Part shown: in pieces, positions 19,144 through 28,545 of the stretch | How the letters are laid out: every line of letters begins with the position of its first letter | Numbering within the stretch: the first letter of the stretch is position 1 | Assembly (NCBI GenBank): GCA_910584935.1 | Contig: CAJUDU010000008.1 | Span: forward strand, 1-62,710 | DNA: 62,710 nucleotides | Origin: an uncultured Butyricicoccus sp. | GTDB lineage: Bacteria > Bacillota > Clostridia > Oscillospirales > Butyricicoccaceae | Reading direction: 5' to 3' | Notes under the pieces: generated by a model | The model's input: only the letters and a program-made list of their open reading frames with translations | What the model was told of the DNA's origin: nothing | The model's database searches: none | Program-made: the position numbers and the translations under genes

Positions 19144-20008
19144 AATTATCCCCCTGCTGATGAGTGTTGTCATCATGTCAGGGTGTGACAGTGAAATTGC
19201 CATCCAAAAGCCTTCTGCGGCGCTGGATGCAATCCCGACATTTTCCGGTGAACCTTATGTTGTCATCAATGACAACCAGCCGGATTTTGATTTGAACAAG
19301 CTGCCAAGTGAATCCTTTGAGGAATACAGCGATTTGGACGCGCTGAACCGCTGCGGCGCAGCATATGCCAATGTCGGACAGGACCTAATGCCGACCGAAA
19401 AGCGGGAAAGCATCAGCAATGTCAAGCCTTCCGGCTGGATGAACAAACCTTATGATTTTGTCGATGGGCGGTATTTATATAACCGCTGCCATTTAATCGG
19501 CTTCCAGCTTACCGGGGAAAATGCCAATGAAAAAAACCTGATTACCGGCACACGGTATATGAATGTCGATGGGATGCTGCCCTTTGAAAACATGATTGCG
19601 GACTATGTCAAAGAAACAAACAACCATGTATTATACCGGGTAACGCCAATTTTTGAAGGAGATAATTTAGTTGCCAGCGGCGTACAGATGGAAGCGCTTT
19701 CGGTTGAGGACAAAGGGGAAAGCATTTGTTTCAATGTTTATGCGTATAACAACCAGCCAGGGGTAGAAATTGACTATGCGACAGGGGACAACTGGCTTGC
19801 GGATGAAGCGCCTCCTGCGTCGGCCGATAATAGCCAAACAAGCACAGCCGAAGCTACATATATTTTGAACACCAGCAGCAAGAAGTTCCATACTGAGGAC
19901 TGCGGCAATGCTAACACAATAAAAGAAGAAAACAAAAAAGTATACACGGGCAGCCGTGACGACTTAATGAACCAAGGCTATACGCCCTGCGGCACCTGCA
20001 AACCATAA
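19127..20008 (+). CDS. Secreted DNA/RNA non-specific endonuclease lipoprotein with C-terminal Cys motif domain
   Basis: A 293-residue protein. A lipobox (SVVIMSGC) ends an 18-residue signal peptide, so it is probably membrane-anchored outside the cell. Residues about 45-225 match the NucA/EndA-type beta-beta-alpha metal nuclease family: YNRCHLIGFQLTG holds the catalytic His (family motif DRGH) and NEKNLITGTRYMN the metal-binding Asn region. The C terminus (about 245-293) is a small module with FHTEDCGN and PCGTCKP, a Cys-containing domain often fused to such nucleases. The start is the ATG at 19127, inside the previous gene. Likely roles are nutrient DNA scavenging or defence; its place beside SbcCD may be incidental. 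Confidence 0.88.
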   Translation: MNVLSKIIPLLMSVVIMSGCDSEIAIQKPSAALDAIPTFSGEPYVVINDNQPDFDLNKLPSESFEEYSDLDALNRCGAAYANVGQDLMPTEKRESISNVKPSGWMNKPYDFVDGRYLYNRCHLIGFQLTGENANEKNLITGTRYMNVDGMLPFENMIADYVKETNNHVLYRVTPIFEGDNLVASGVQMEALSVEDKGESICFNVYAYNNQPGVEIDYATGDNWLADEAPPASADNSQTSTAEATYILNTSSKKFHTEDCGNANTIKEENKKVYTGSRDDLMNQGYTPCGTCKP

Positions 20009-20016
20009 AACAAAAT

Positions 20017-20058
20017 AAAACAGCGGGAATGGATTTTTGCATCCTTCCCGCTGTTTTT
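20017..20058. terminator. Bidirectional terminator between nuclease gene and corA
   Basis: Arms AAAACAGCGGGAA and TTCCCGCTGTTTT, with inner GGAT/ATCC pairing, flank a short loop. T tracts occur on both strands, and it serves both convergent genes. Confidence 0.9.
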
Positions 20059-21003
20059 TCAGCTTAAATTATTCTTTTTCAGATAAATCCAGGCGGCTGT
20101 CATACCGATGCCTGCCAGCAGCACCGGCACCCACCAGAACATAGCAAATGGCAATCCGCCATTTGTAATATTCATACCATAAAACCCGAAAATGATATTC
20201 GGGATTGTCATGATAATGGTAATCACCGTCAACACTTTCATGATGATATTCAGGTTATTGGATACGACTGACGCATAAGCATCCATTGTGCCTGCCAAAA
20301 TGCTGGAATAAATATTGGACATTTCAATCGCCTGCCGGATTTCAATCAGCGCATCTTCCAGGATATCGCGGTCATCTTCATACAGCTTAAGCACCCGTCC
20401 GCGTAAGACTTTTTCCATTGTCACTTCATTGCCTTTCAGTGACGCGGAAAAGTATACCAGCGACTTGCTCAACCCTAAGAGTTGGATTAGTTCTTCATTT
20501 TTGAGGGAATCATATAATCTGCGTTCAATTTTGGTGAAATCGCGTTCGATAAGGCGCAGATTTTTCAGAAACCGCCCCGCAACCCGTAATAGGATTTGAA
20601 ACACAAACCGGGTTTTCAGCGAGGTATGGATATCCTTCACTGCACCTTCCGCGATGGAACGGAGCACCACCGAATCCTGTAAACACACAGTAATCACTGC
20701 ATTGGGCAGGATAATAATGCCCATTGGCAAGGTAGCAAAAATCTGTGAACCTTCTTCATTTTCGCGTTCTTTTTCGACGGTTGGGATATCCACAATCATC
20801 AGCACTTGATCTTCTTCAATTTCCACACGGGAGCTTTCTTCCGGGTCAAGCGCAGCGCGGATAAAATCTTCTTCCGCACCAGTTTGGGCAAAAACAAGTT
20901 TGAGTTCATCCGAAGATGGGCGCACAATATTGACCCAGCATCCATCTTCAAAGTTACCGATTGCTGCCACACGGCCAGCAATCGTTTTCAAATATTCGAC
21001 CAT
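20059..21003 (-). CDS. corA: CorA-family divalent cation transporter
   Basis: A 314-residue inner-membrane Mg2+/Co2+ channel. The long acidic cytoplasmic domain (about 1-250) precedes two C-terminal membrane helices. The first helix ends in the signature FGFYGMN and the external loop is short. I chose ATG 21003 with AAAGGCGG upstream; a longer frame to 21165 lacks conserved sequence. It lies downstream of ftsZ but is separated from it by a terminator. Confidence 0.93.
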   Translation of the reverse strand: MVEYLKTIAGRVAAIGNFEDGCWVNIVRPSSDELKLVFAQTGAEEDFIRAALDPEESSRVEIEEDQVLMIVDIPTVEKERENEEGSQIFATLPMGIIILPNAVITVCLQDSVVLRSIAEGAVKDIHTSLKTRFVFQILLRVAGRFLKNLRLIERDFTKIERRLYDSLKNEELIQLLGLSKSLVYFSASLKGNEVTMEKVLRGRVLKLYEDDRDILEDALIEIRQAIEMSNIYSSILAGTMDAYASVVSNNLNIIMKVLTVITIIMTIPNIIFGFYGMNITNGGLPFAMFWWVPVLLAGIGMTAAWIYLKKNNLS

Positions 21004-21151
21004 CGTGTCCGCCTTTCTGCGGCGGGCAGCCCAGGATAAAAAAGGCATCGGGAAGCCGCCGCATGAGATTTGTTTTCTGTTTATGACTTCCAGGTTCCGT
21101 ACCCACGGCGGTAATCCCCCCTTTTTTTGTGATTTATTCTGATTGCGGTAA

Positions 21152-21182
21152 AAACAGCCCTTCATGTTGAAAGGGCTGTTTG
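21152..21182 (-). terminator. ftsZ terminator
   Basis: On the minus strand AACAGCCCTT pairs with AAGGGCTGTT and is followed by TTT. It lies 30 bases after the ftsZ stop and closes the dcw cluster. Confidence 0.85.
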
Positions 21183-21212
21183 CTTTTGATTTCCCATATG
21201 TAACGGGGTGTG

Positions 21213-22328
21213 TTACATATTTTTATGGTTGAAAATCTGCATAATGGTTTCAAACGGATCATCCGGTGCTGCTGGTTTTTCAGCGGCAGCCCTGCCGCGT
21301 GCGCCCGCATACGGGCTGGAACCGCTGCTGCTGCGCTGATCCTCGCCGCCATCGGCAGAAGCCGAATTGGGCGCATGGTCAAAACCGGTTGCAATGACAA
21401 CAACGCGAATTTCATCGTCCAGATCCTCATCAATTGACGCGCCAAAGATGATATGCGCATCCGGGTGCGCAGCTTGCTGCACCATACCGGCAGCGGTTTC
21501 CACTTCATCCAAACCGATATCGTCCGAACCGATAATAGACAGAATAACGCCGCGCGCGCTTTCGATGGAAGTTTCCAGCAACGGGCTGGAAATTGCCATT
21601 TTGGCAGCTTCTGCGGCCTTTTCCTTGCCTGCGGCATTGCCGGTACCGATATGGGCAAAGCCTGCGTCACGCATCACGCTGCATACGTCCGCAAAGTCAA
21701 GGTTAATGAAGCCTGGCACTGTAATGAGGTCGGAAATATTGGAAACTGCTTGACGCAGTACATTGTCTGCAATATCGAATGCGTTTTTGAAGGTAATTTT
21801 TTGTTCGGATACAAGTTTCAGCCGTTCATTTGGGATGATGACCAATGAATCGACATTTTCACGCAGTGCGTCAATGCCTTGCAGCGCTTGATCCAAACGT
21901 TTTTTGCCTTCAAAGCTAAAGGGACGGGTAACAACGCCGACAGTCAGCGCGCCCATATTCCGTGCAATCTCCGCGACAACTGGCGCCGCGCCAGTGCCGG
22001 TACCGCCGCCCATGCCAGCGGTGATAAACACCATTTGCGCACCTTCCAGCGCAGTTTGTATTTCGTCCTTGCTTTCCTCCGCAGCTTTTTGACCAATGGA
22101 TGGGTTTGAACCCGCGCCTTGCCCTTTGGTGAGTTTTTCGCCGATTTGGATTTTGGTGCTTGCCTGTGAATAGTTCAGCGCCTGCTTGTCCGTATTGATT
22201 GCGATGAACTCTACACCGCGCATCCCACCGGAAATCATCCGGTTCACTGCGTTATTGCCGCCGCCGCCAATACCAATGACTTTAATATTTACTACATTGT
22301 CCATTGTTTCCTCAAACTGAAAGCTCAT
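21213..22328 (-). CDS. ftsZ: Cell division GTPase FtsZ
   Basis: A 371-residue tubulin homologue that forms the Z ring. GTP-binding motifs are GIGGGGNNAVNRM (near residue 17), GGGTGTGAAP (near 105) and the T7 loop INLDFADV (near 205). A Ser/Gly/Ala-rich linker follows residue 315. The C-terminal tail, DDPFETIMQIFNHKNM, differs from the usual IPxFLR-type peptide that binds FtsA and SepF. The start is ATG 22328 with GGAGG eight bases upstream. It has its own promoter at 22432-22460. No ftsA lies beside it. Confidence 0.97.
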   Translation of the reverse strand: MSFQFEETMDNVVNIKVIGIGGGGNNAVNRMISGGMRGVEFIAINTDKQALNYSQASTKIQIGEKLTKGQGAGSNPSIGQKAAEESKDEIQTALEGAQMVFITAGMGGGTGTGAAPVVAEIARNMGALTVGVVTRPFSFEGKKRLDQALQGIDALRENVDSLVIIPNERLKLVSEQKITFKNAFDIADNVLRQAVSNISDLITVPGFINLDFADVCSVMRDAGFAHIGTGNAAGKEKAAEAAKMAISSPLLETSIESARGVILSIIGSDDIGLDEVETAAGMVQQAAHPDAHIIFGASIDEDLDDEIRVVVIATGFDHAPNSASADGGEDQRSSSGSSPYAGARGRAAAEKPAAPDDPFETIMQIFNHKNM

Positions 22329-22431
22329 TGTGCCGTCCTCCATTTACTTATGGTCTGCTCTTTATATGAAATTCAAAAGCTGTAAAATCCGCTTAGATGT
22401 CCAAAGGGTTGAAACTTGCCCTATCATTATA

Positions 22432-22460
22432 ATTTTAACGCTTTTCATCGCGTTTTGCAA
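22432..22460 (-). promoter_or_regulatory. Promoter of ftsZ
   Basis: On the minus strand TTGCAA (22455-22460) and TAAAAT (22432-22437) are 17 bases apart, in the 220-base gap between ftsQ and ftsZ. A TATAAT lies a few bases further downstream. It gives ftsZ expression separate from the upstream cluster. Confidence 0.6.
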
Positions 22461-22551
22461 CAAAAAATGCCGCCGGCTTGAAAAATTGTTAAATATGCAG
22501 AAGCAACGCCCAGCACAGGATAAAAATGCAGTATGTTTAACAACAGCAGCA

Positions 22552-23598
22552 TCAATGGCTATCCTGTGTGGGCAGGCTGTCCTCACCAATCGGGATAATA
22601 TCATCCAGCGGCAATGCTGACTGTTCAATTTGGTCTGGGGTCGTTGGCGGACAGTAAGCCGTTGTCGGGTCGGATAGGTAGATGATTTGGGTATCTGTTG
22701 GGGAAAGTTCATCTTCCACAATCCGCTGAAACATCCGTAACTTATCATCCAGTTTTGTGGCTTCGCCAAGACGCACGTCCAGCCGTTTTTCATAGCTGAA
22801 GCGGACATCATAAGTTGCAGAAACATTGATAAAGTCTACACCTTTTGCCATACCGACCTTATCAATGGCTTTGGTCACAGCCAGCAGCATTTTGACATGT
22901 TTATCCGTTGATTTTGCCAGCGACTGCCCCGGTTCGCTTGCGGGTATCTGCACGCCGGTAACGCTTGCGATACCTGGCGGGGAAGCGGATACTTGTTCCA
23001 GCAGTTTGCCATTTGCATCAATAAGGAAACAGCCGCCGCCTGCGGCATCGACTGCCGCTACAGGCACTGCGTCCACAGCGTTGACGGTTAAAGCATCGGG
23101 CAAATCGCGGACAATTTCCACCCGGCTAAGATAGGGGTATTCTTTCATAATTTTATTTTCCAGCGCGGAAAGGCGGAACGAAAATAAGTTATCGCCTTTT
23201 TCCACGCCAAGGGTTGCGGTAATTTCGTCTGCGGTATAATGTTCTGTGCCATTGACATTCAGCTTGTCCACCCGGAAAAAGACAGTCATAGCAAGGAATG
23301 CCGCGCCAAATGTCATTACAAGGAAGGCAAGTCGCCGGGTCAGCTGACGCTGACGGCTTTTGCGCACTTTACGCCGCTGTCGTTCTGAACGGCTAAGCTG
23401 TTGTCCGCTTGGCATAGGGCGACGTTTTTTCTTTTTCCTGCGTTGTGGCGGGCGGGCAGTACGCACCGCAGGCGGACTGCTGCCTGGTGGCGCAGCCCGC
23501 TGCCCAAAGGCAGAATCAGCGGCTGGAGGCTGCTGTGCTACCGCAGGCGGTTGAATTGCACGCGGGGGGCTGCGTTTTGGTCGTTTGCTGCTGCTCAT
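22552..23598 (-). CDS. ftsQ: Division protein FtsQ/DivIB
   Basis: A 348-residue bitopic membrane protein of the FtsQLB/DivIB complex that regulates septal peptidoglycan synthesis. A long basic, Pro-rich cytoplasmic tail (1 to about 88) precedes one membrane segment (LAFLVMTFGAAFLAMTVFF). A POTRA domain follows (VDKLNVNGTEHYTADEI onward), then the beta domain. ATG 23598 has GGAGG close upstream. It lies 18 bases after murG and 223 bases before ftsZ. Confidence 0.9.
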   Translation of the reverse strand: MSSSKRPKRSPPRAIQPPAVAQQPPAADSAFGQRAAPPGSSPPAVRTARPPQRRKKKKRRPMPSGQQLSRSERQRRKVRKSRQRQLTRRLAFLVMTFGAAFLAMTVFFRVDKLNVNGTEHYTADEITATLGVEKGDNLFSFRLSALENKIMKEYPYLSRVEIVRDLPDALTVNAVDAVPVAAVDAAGGGCFLIDANGKLLEQVSASPPGIASVTGVQIPASEPGQSLAKSTDKHVKMLLAVTKAIDKVGMAKGVDFINVSATYDVRFSYEKRLDVRLGEATKLDDKLRMFQRIVEDELSPTDTQIIYLSDPTTAYCPPTTPDQIEQSALPLDDIIPIGEDSLPTQDSH

Positions 23599-23616
23599 GC
23601 TTCCTCCATTCCACAG

Positions 23617-24741
23617 TTACCCAATAGCTTCCAGGATATGCTGATAGATTTTTTCGCCAGCATCCAACGCAGCTAAACGGGCAGCACAAGCTGCCATATC
23701 TTCACGTTTGGCGTCATCCGCCAGCAGTTGTGATGTCATTTCGAGCAGTTTTTCGCCGCTGGAGTCCTTTTCCAGCAGCACCCGGCACGCGCCTGCTTTT
23801 TCCAGCGCACGGGCATTTTTCTCCTGATGGTTTTCCGCGACATAAGGGGACGGCACCATAATGGAAGCTCGTCCCAGGGCGCATAATTCGCCGATTGTCG
23901 CCGCGCCTGCGCGGCAGATAATAAGGTCTGCCGCCGCCATTTGTTCTGCCATATCGTAGATGTATTCGGTCAGGCGGATATTAGGATGTTTGGTTAAGTC
24001 CACACCTTTTTCTTTCACCAGTTTGGGTACCCATTTAAACGCGGCGGAGCCGGTTGCGTGGACGTGCTGGAAGGGTGTATTTTGTTTTGCTTCTCTTGCC
24101 AGCATATCCGCCATATGTTCGTTCATATATTTAGCGCCCATCGAGCCCCAGAAAGAAACCACCATACGGTCATCCGGCTGTAATTTAAGCCGTTTGCGAG
24201 CGGCTTCGCGGTCAGCGAATACGATTTCGGTGCGCACAGGCGAACCGGTCATAAAGATGTTGCTGCCATCGCCGAGCAACTTACGGGCTTCTTCAAAGCA
24301 GATTAAGACTTTATCGGCTTTTTTGGCAAGCATTTTAGTGGTAATGCCAGGCAATGCATTCACTTCCAGCAAAACGGTTGGGATGCCAAGTTTCTGAGCG
24401 GCGCTGACAATTGGAAAACTGACATAGCCGCCGCAGCCAATGACGCAGTCTGGCTGATGGGTTTTGAGCAATTTTTTCGCTTTCATCTGGGCAGACAGTG
24501 TTTGGTAAACAGCAGTCATATTGTGCCCAATTGCTTTTGGGTTCAGGGAACGCCGCAGCCCGCTGATTTCCAGAATATCCAGTGGGTAGCCTTCCCGCGG
24601 AACGAGCCGGGATTCAATACCCTTGCTGGTACCAGCAAAGCGGACTTCACTATCCGGGCGTTTCTGCTGGAAATAGCGAGCGATCGCCAGCCCAGGCGTG
24701 ACGTGTCCGCCAGTTCCCCCACCGGTGATATAAAGTTTCAT
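23617..24741 (-). CDS. murG: Lipid II synthase MurG
   Basis: A 374-residue peripheral membrane glycosyltransferase that adds GlcNAc to lipid I. The N-terminal GGGTGGHVTPGLAIA is the substrate-binding loop. The C-terminal domain has ICRAGAATIGEL and PSPYVAENHQEKNA, which bind UDP-GlcNAc. The length is normal. A 131-base gap with a palindromic repeat separates it from the upstream SEDS gene. Confidence 0.97.
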   Translation of the reverse strand: MKLYITGGGTGGHVTPGLAIARYFQQKRPDSEVRFAGTSKGIESRLVPREGYPLDILEISGLRRSLNPKAIGHNMTAVYQTLSAQMKAKKLLKTHQPDCVIGCGGYVSFPIVSAAQKLGIPTVLLEVNALPGITTKMLAKKADKVLICFEEARKLLGDGSNIFMTGSPVRTEIVFADREAARKRLKLQPDDRMVVSFWGSMGAKYMNEHMADMLAREAKQNTPFQHVHATGSAAFKWVPKLVKEKGVDLTKHPNIRLTEYIYDMAEQMAAADLIICRAGAATIGELCALGRASIMVPSPYVAENHQEKNARALEKAGACRVLLEKDSSGEKLLEMTSQLLADDAKREDMAACAARLAALDAGEKIYQHILEAIG

Positions 24742-24784
24742 TTCAAAACCCCTTTCGTTACTGCGGTGCCTGCCGCTGCGTCTT

Positions 24785-24833
24785 GCGGGGGCGCCGCCCC
24801 CGCACCCCCGCCAGAGGGAACTTTTCCCTCTGG
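24785..24833. repeat. Tandem-hairpin intergenic repeat element
   Basis: Two adjacent hairpins lie between murG and ftsW: a GC-only one (24785-24803, GCGGGGGCGCCGCCCCCGC) and one with arms CCAGAGGGAA/TTCCCTCTGG (24811-24833). The composition differs sharply from the flanks. From family knowledge, similar paired hairpins are dispersed in gut Firmicutes genomes; it is the only copy in this window. Confidence 0.65.
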
Positions 24834-24872
24834 ACTCCCAATTTCAAGTGCCTCTTTCGCTGGTATCTGCCG

Positions 24873-26054
24873 CTACATTTCCCTTGTCATCGAGCGTGAT
24901 ATATTGAGTAGGATACCCATTTCGCCGAGCTGCATCAGCAATGCCGTACCGCCATAGCTGAAAAATGGCAAACTTGCACCGGTTACAGGGAATAGCCCTG
25001 TGATAACGAACAGATTGACGAGTGTTTGGATTGCGAGTTTACAGGTGATGCCCACAGCAATCAAGCAGCCAAATTGATCTTTTGCGTTACGGGCGATATA
25101 CAATCCGCGATAGATTAAATAGGCAAATAAAAGCATAACGAGTATTGCGCCAATCAGCCCGGTTTCCTCACACCAAGAGGAAAAAACGAAGTCATTTTGT
25201 GGTTCTGGGAGGTATAGATGTTTTTGGCGTCCTTGTCCAAGCCCCAAGCCCCAAACGCCGCCGGAACCGATAGCAATAAAGCTGTTTGCCGCCTGCCAGC
25301 CATCGTTAATGAAATCGCTGAACGGGTCAAGCCATATGGCAATACGCCTGCGCACATGGGCAAACATGGGGGTATTATAGGCGAGCGCGAAAGCAATGCT
25401 GGCGCCGCCGCCGAGCACAAAGAAATACCAGATTTTCATGCCGCCGACAAACAGGATACACATCGCAACGCCAAGGATAATGACGGTTGCGGACAAATGG
25501 GGTTCTTTATAAAGCAAAAAAGCAATCACACCCAGCGCGCCAAAAAACGGGAGGACATTCCGAATGTTCTGCAATTTTTTGCCTAGCTGGGAAGCATAAA
25601 AGGAAAAGGATAAAATAACACCAGTTTTCATCAGCTCAGACGGCTGGAACTGCCCAAGCCCAGGCAATTCAATCCAGCGCACGGCGCCTTTTACGTCTTT
25701 GCCCACACCTGGGATTAGGATAAGCACCAACAGCGCGATACCCACAAGGAAAAGGGGTTTTTGCAGCTGTACATAAATATGGTAATCCAGCATAGAAACA
25801 AACAGCATCGCGGCAACGCCAACCACAGCAAATATCGCCTGGTTCCGGATATATAGGAATGGATCACCGGATGCCGAATACAGAGCTGAAGGGTAACTAG
25901 CGGAAAACAAAGCAACTAGCCCAACGATAATCAGCATCAACGTTATCAGCAGAGCTGGCGCATCCAGCCGTCCTATACCGGTTTTTTTTGCTGGTTTGCG
26001 CGGCACAGGATGATGTTTTTCCCGTTCATAAAGCTGCATGGATCTTGCTGGCAT
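24873..26054 (-). CDS. ftsW: FtsW/SpoVE-type SEDS glycosyltransferase
   Basis: A 393-residue polytopic membrane protein that polymerises septal or cortex glycan with its partner class B PBP. It has about ten membrane helices and the SEDS motifs VRWIELPGLGQFQPSELMK, KEPHLSATVIIL, PEPQNDFVFS and PFFSYGGTAL. ATG 26054 has AAAGGAG upstream. It sits between mraY and murG, where murD would often be; murD is absent. FtsW versus SpoVE cannot be settled from sequence alone. Confidence 0.92.
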   Translation of the reverse strand: MPARSMQLYEREKHHPVPRKPAKKTGIGRLDAPALLITLMLIIVGLVALFSASYPSALYSASGDPFLYIRNQAIFAVVGVAAMLFVSMLDYHIYVQLQKPLFLVGIALLVLILIPGVGKDVKGAVRWIELPGLGQFQPSELMKTGVILSFSFYASQLGKKLQNIRNVLPFFGALGVIAFLLYKEPHLSATVIILGVAMCILFVGGMKIWYFFVLGGGASIAFALAYNTPMFAHVRRRIAIWLDPFSDFINDGWQAANSFIAIGSGGVWGLGLGQGRQKHLYLPEPQNDFVFSSWCEETGLIGAILVMLLFAYLIYRGLYIARNAKDQFGCLIAVGITCKLAIQTLVNLFVITGLFPVTGASLPFFSYGGTALLMQLGEMGILLNISRSMTREM

Positions 26055-26091
26055 AAAGCACGCTCCTTTCCATCCTGCATGGGCGCCGCAA

Positions 26092-27090
26092 TCAGCGGGG
26101 AAGCCAGATGAGTAACCATGCGAGGATGCACATTACAATTGTAATCAATGTAAAAACGCCGACAATTTTGCGTTCACTCCATCCACACATTTCAAAGTGG
26201 TGATGGATTGGTGCCATTTTAAATAAGCGCTTGCCGTGAGTTGCCTTGAAATAGCTGACCTGCAAAATGACGGATAATGTTTCGCAGATATAAATCAGCC
26301 CAATGGGGAGCAAAATTAACGGCATATCGCAGGCAAACGCCAACCCCGCAACCGCGCCGCCTAAAAACAAAGAGCCAGTATCGCCCATAAAGACTTTTGC
26401 GGGGTTAAAGTTATAGATGAGAAAACCAGCGAGCGCGCCTGCCAGCGCGCCTGCAAATGCCATAATGCTTGGCGCATTGAGGCAGTAGCCGACTGCGGCA
26501 AAAAAAATAGCAACTGGTAATGTAACGCTGGCTGCCAGCCCATCAATACCATCGGTAAGATTGACGGCATTATCACAGCCAACCACCGCAACAATGGCAA
26601 ACACAAGATAAACCATCCAAGGCAGGCGAAAGATCATATTGGTACCGGGAATCCAAATGCCATCGGATAAACTGCCAGTCAGCCGAAGCAGTGATAAGAA
26701 AACGGCTGCAACAACAACTTGTAACAGTAATTTTTGTCCGGCGCTTAACCCGGCGTTTTGTTTCTTTTTGATTTTTGCCCAGTCATCCACCATGCCAACC
26801 AGTCCATAAGCCAGTGCGATTAGCAGCACGGCAAAAAAATTACCTGTGGCATGAGCGCCGCCTTTCCATTGCCCGGTCAAAATGCCCATGATAAGCATAC
26901 TGACAGCAATGCCAATCATAAACATAAATCCGCCCATTGTGGGGATATTTTGTTTATTCATATGCCACTTGGGACCGATTTCAAGAATTTTCTGACCAAA
27001 CTTCATTTTCCGCAGCCAATGAATCACAGGTGAGCCGATGATAGCGGTCACGGCAAATGCAATCGCAACCGCCAGCAAAATGGTTTTCAT
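26092..27090 (-). CDS. mraY: Phospho-MurNAc-pentapeptide transferase MraY
   Basis: A 332-residue polytopic membrane enzyme making lipid I from UDP-MurNAc-pentapeptide and undecaprenyl phosphate. Catalytic MVDDWAKI, NLTDGIDGLAA, FMGDTGSL and the His-rich APIHHHFEMCGW loop are all present. It starts 3 bases after murF with a clear GAGG site. Confidence 0.97.
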   Translation of the reverse strand: MKTILLAVAIAFAVTAIIGSPVIHWLRKMKFGQKILEIGPKWHMNKQNIPTMGGFMFMIGIAVSMLIMGILTGQWKGGAHATGNFFAVLLIALAYGLVGMVDDWAKIKKKQNAGLSAGQKLLLQVVVAAVFLSLLRLTGSLSDGIWIPGTNMIFRLPWMVYLVFAIVAVVGCDNAVNLTDGIDGLAASVTLPVAIFFAAVGYCLNAPSIMAFAGALAGALAGFLIYNFNPAKVFMGDTGSLFLGGAVAGLAFACDMPLILLPIGLIYICETLSVILQVSYFKATHGKRLFKMAPIHHHFEMCGWSERKIVGVFTLITIVMCILAWLLIWLPR

Positions 27091-27093
27091 GAA

Positions 27094-28452
27094 TTAAACT
27101 TCCTCCCCCAGGAATAATTTTAGTACATTTTCCATCCGCATCCCACGGCTTCCTTTGAATAAAAGGGCGTCGCCCTTTTGGGCGTCTGCCCGCAAGGCTT
27201 GCGCCATTGCTTCATGGCTGTCGAAAATATGGATTGCTGTAATCCCCGCTTGCTGTGCGCCGCGTGCGATATCAGCGGCATGGCTGCCATAGCAGTATAC
27301 CGCATCGGCATTGCCTGCGGCGGCATAGCCCGCTTCATAATGTCCCTGCGCAGCATAGTTGCCCAGTTCCAGCATGGAGCCAAGCACGGCAAACCGCCGC
27401 CCTGACTGCCCGCCAAGCACCTTGAGCGCTGCTTTCATCGAATCCGGACTGGCATTATAACAGTCCTCATAAATGGTGAATCCATTTTGTTCATATAATT
27501 TCTGCCGCCTGCCTTCGGGCGCAAATGCGGCAAGCCCTGCGGCAATGCCGTCCGCATCAATGCCCAGCAGCCAGCCTACCGCTGCTGCCGCAAGCGCGTT
27601 GACGGCGTTATGTTCGCCGGGGATATACAGCATCACAGGGAAATCCGCATCCGGCAAGTGCAAGGTGAGCTGTAAGCCGTCCGATGTGCCGGTGATATCG
27701 CTGGCACGAATCTCACAGTCTGGGTTATGAATGCCAAACCAGATTTTCCGCCCATAAATGCTGTCACGTTTTTCCCACAAAAGCGGTTCGTCACCATTGA
27801 GCACAGCAATACCGCCGCGAGCGGCTAAGCCATCTAAAATCTCCATTTTCGCGCGGCAAATGCCTTCCCGCGAACCTAAAAATTCAATATGAGAAGTGCC
27901 AATGGTCGTAATGACGGCAATTGTTGGTTTTGCGCAGTCCACCATAGACGCGATTTCACCAAAAGCGGACATTCCCATTTCAAACACTGCCGCTTCATGC
28001 CGGTATTCCAGTCCAAGCACAGATAATGGCAAGCCGATTTGATTATTGAGGTTGCCGGTGGTTGCATGAACAACATAATTCTGGCTTAAAACAGAAGCTG
28101 TCATGCCACGGGTTGTGGTTTTGCCGACCGAACCGGTAATCGCGACAACTGGGCAGTCAAACTGTTCCCGGTAGCCGCCGGCAAGGTCAAGCAGTGCCTG
28201 GCGAGTATCATCTACATAGACGGTTGCCGCCTGGTATTTTTCATCTTTTCGGGAGGACATAATTGCTGCCGCGCCATTTTCAATCGCCTGCGGAATAAAA
28301 TCATGCCCATCAAACCGTTCACCTTTGATGGCAACAAATAAACTGCCTTTGGTGACATCCCCAGTATCTTTTACAATGTTTTCAATTTGCGTTTCGCCTT
28401 TTGCTTTTCCATTCGCCCAAGCCGCAGCCTGCGACACCAAAATACTTTCCAT
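27094..28452 (-). CDS. murF: UDP-MurNAc-tripeptide--D-Ala-D-Ala ligase MurF
   Basis: A 452-residue cytoplasmic Mur ligase adding D-Ala-D-Ala. The ATP loop ITGSVGKTTTRGM is present, with EMGMSAFGEI and NASPDSMKAALKVL typical of MurF. I prefer ATG 28452 (MESILVSQ) because GGGGGCAAAGGT precedes it; an upstream ATG at 28503 has no ribosome binding site. Confidence 0.95.
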   Translation of the reverse strand: MESILVSQAAAWANGKAKGETQIENIVKDTGDVTKGSLFVAIKGERFDGHDFIPQAIENGAAAIMSSRKDEKYQAATVYVDDTRQALLDLAGGYREQFDCPVVAITGSVGKTTTRGMTASVLSQNYVVHATTGNLNNQIGLPLSVLGLEYRHEAAVFEMGMSAFGEIASMVDCAKPTIAVITTIGTSHIEFLGSREGICRAKMEILDGLAARGGIAVLNGDEPLLWEKRDSIYGRKIWFGIHNPDCEIRASDITGTSDGLQLTLHLPDADFPVMLYIPGEHNAVNALAAAAVGWLLGIDADGIAAGLAAFAPEGRRQKLYEQNGFTIYEDCYNASPDSMKAALKVLGGQSGRRFAVLGSMLELGNYAAQGHYEAGYAAAGNADAVYCYGSHAADIARGAQQAGITAIHIFDSHEAMAQALRADAQKGDALLFKGSRGMRMENVLKLFLGEEV

Positions 28453-28545
28453 ACCTTTGCCCCCTATAAACGGCAGAACAACCTGCTGGCAATGCAATTT
28501 CATTCACAGCATATATCATAGCATATTCTGTGCAAAAATCCAGTC

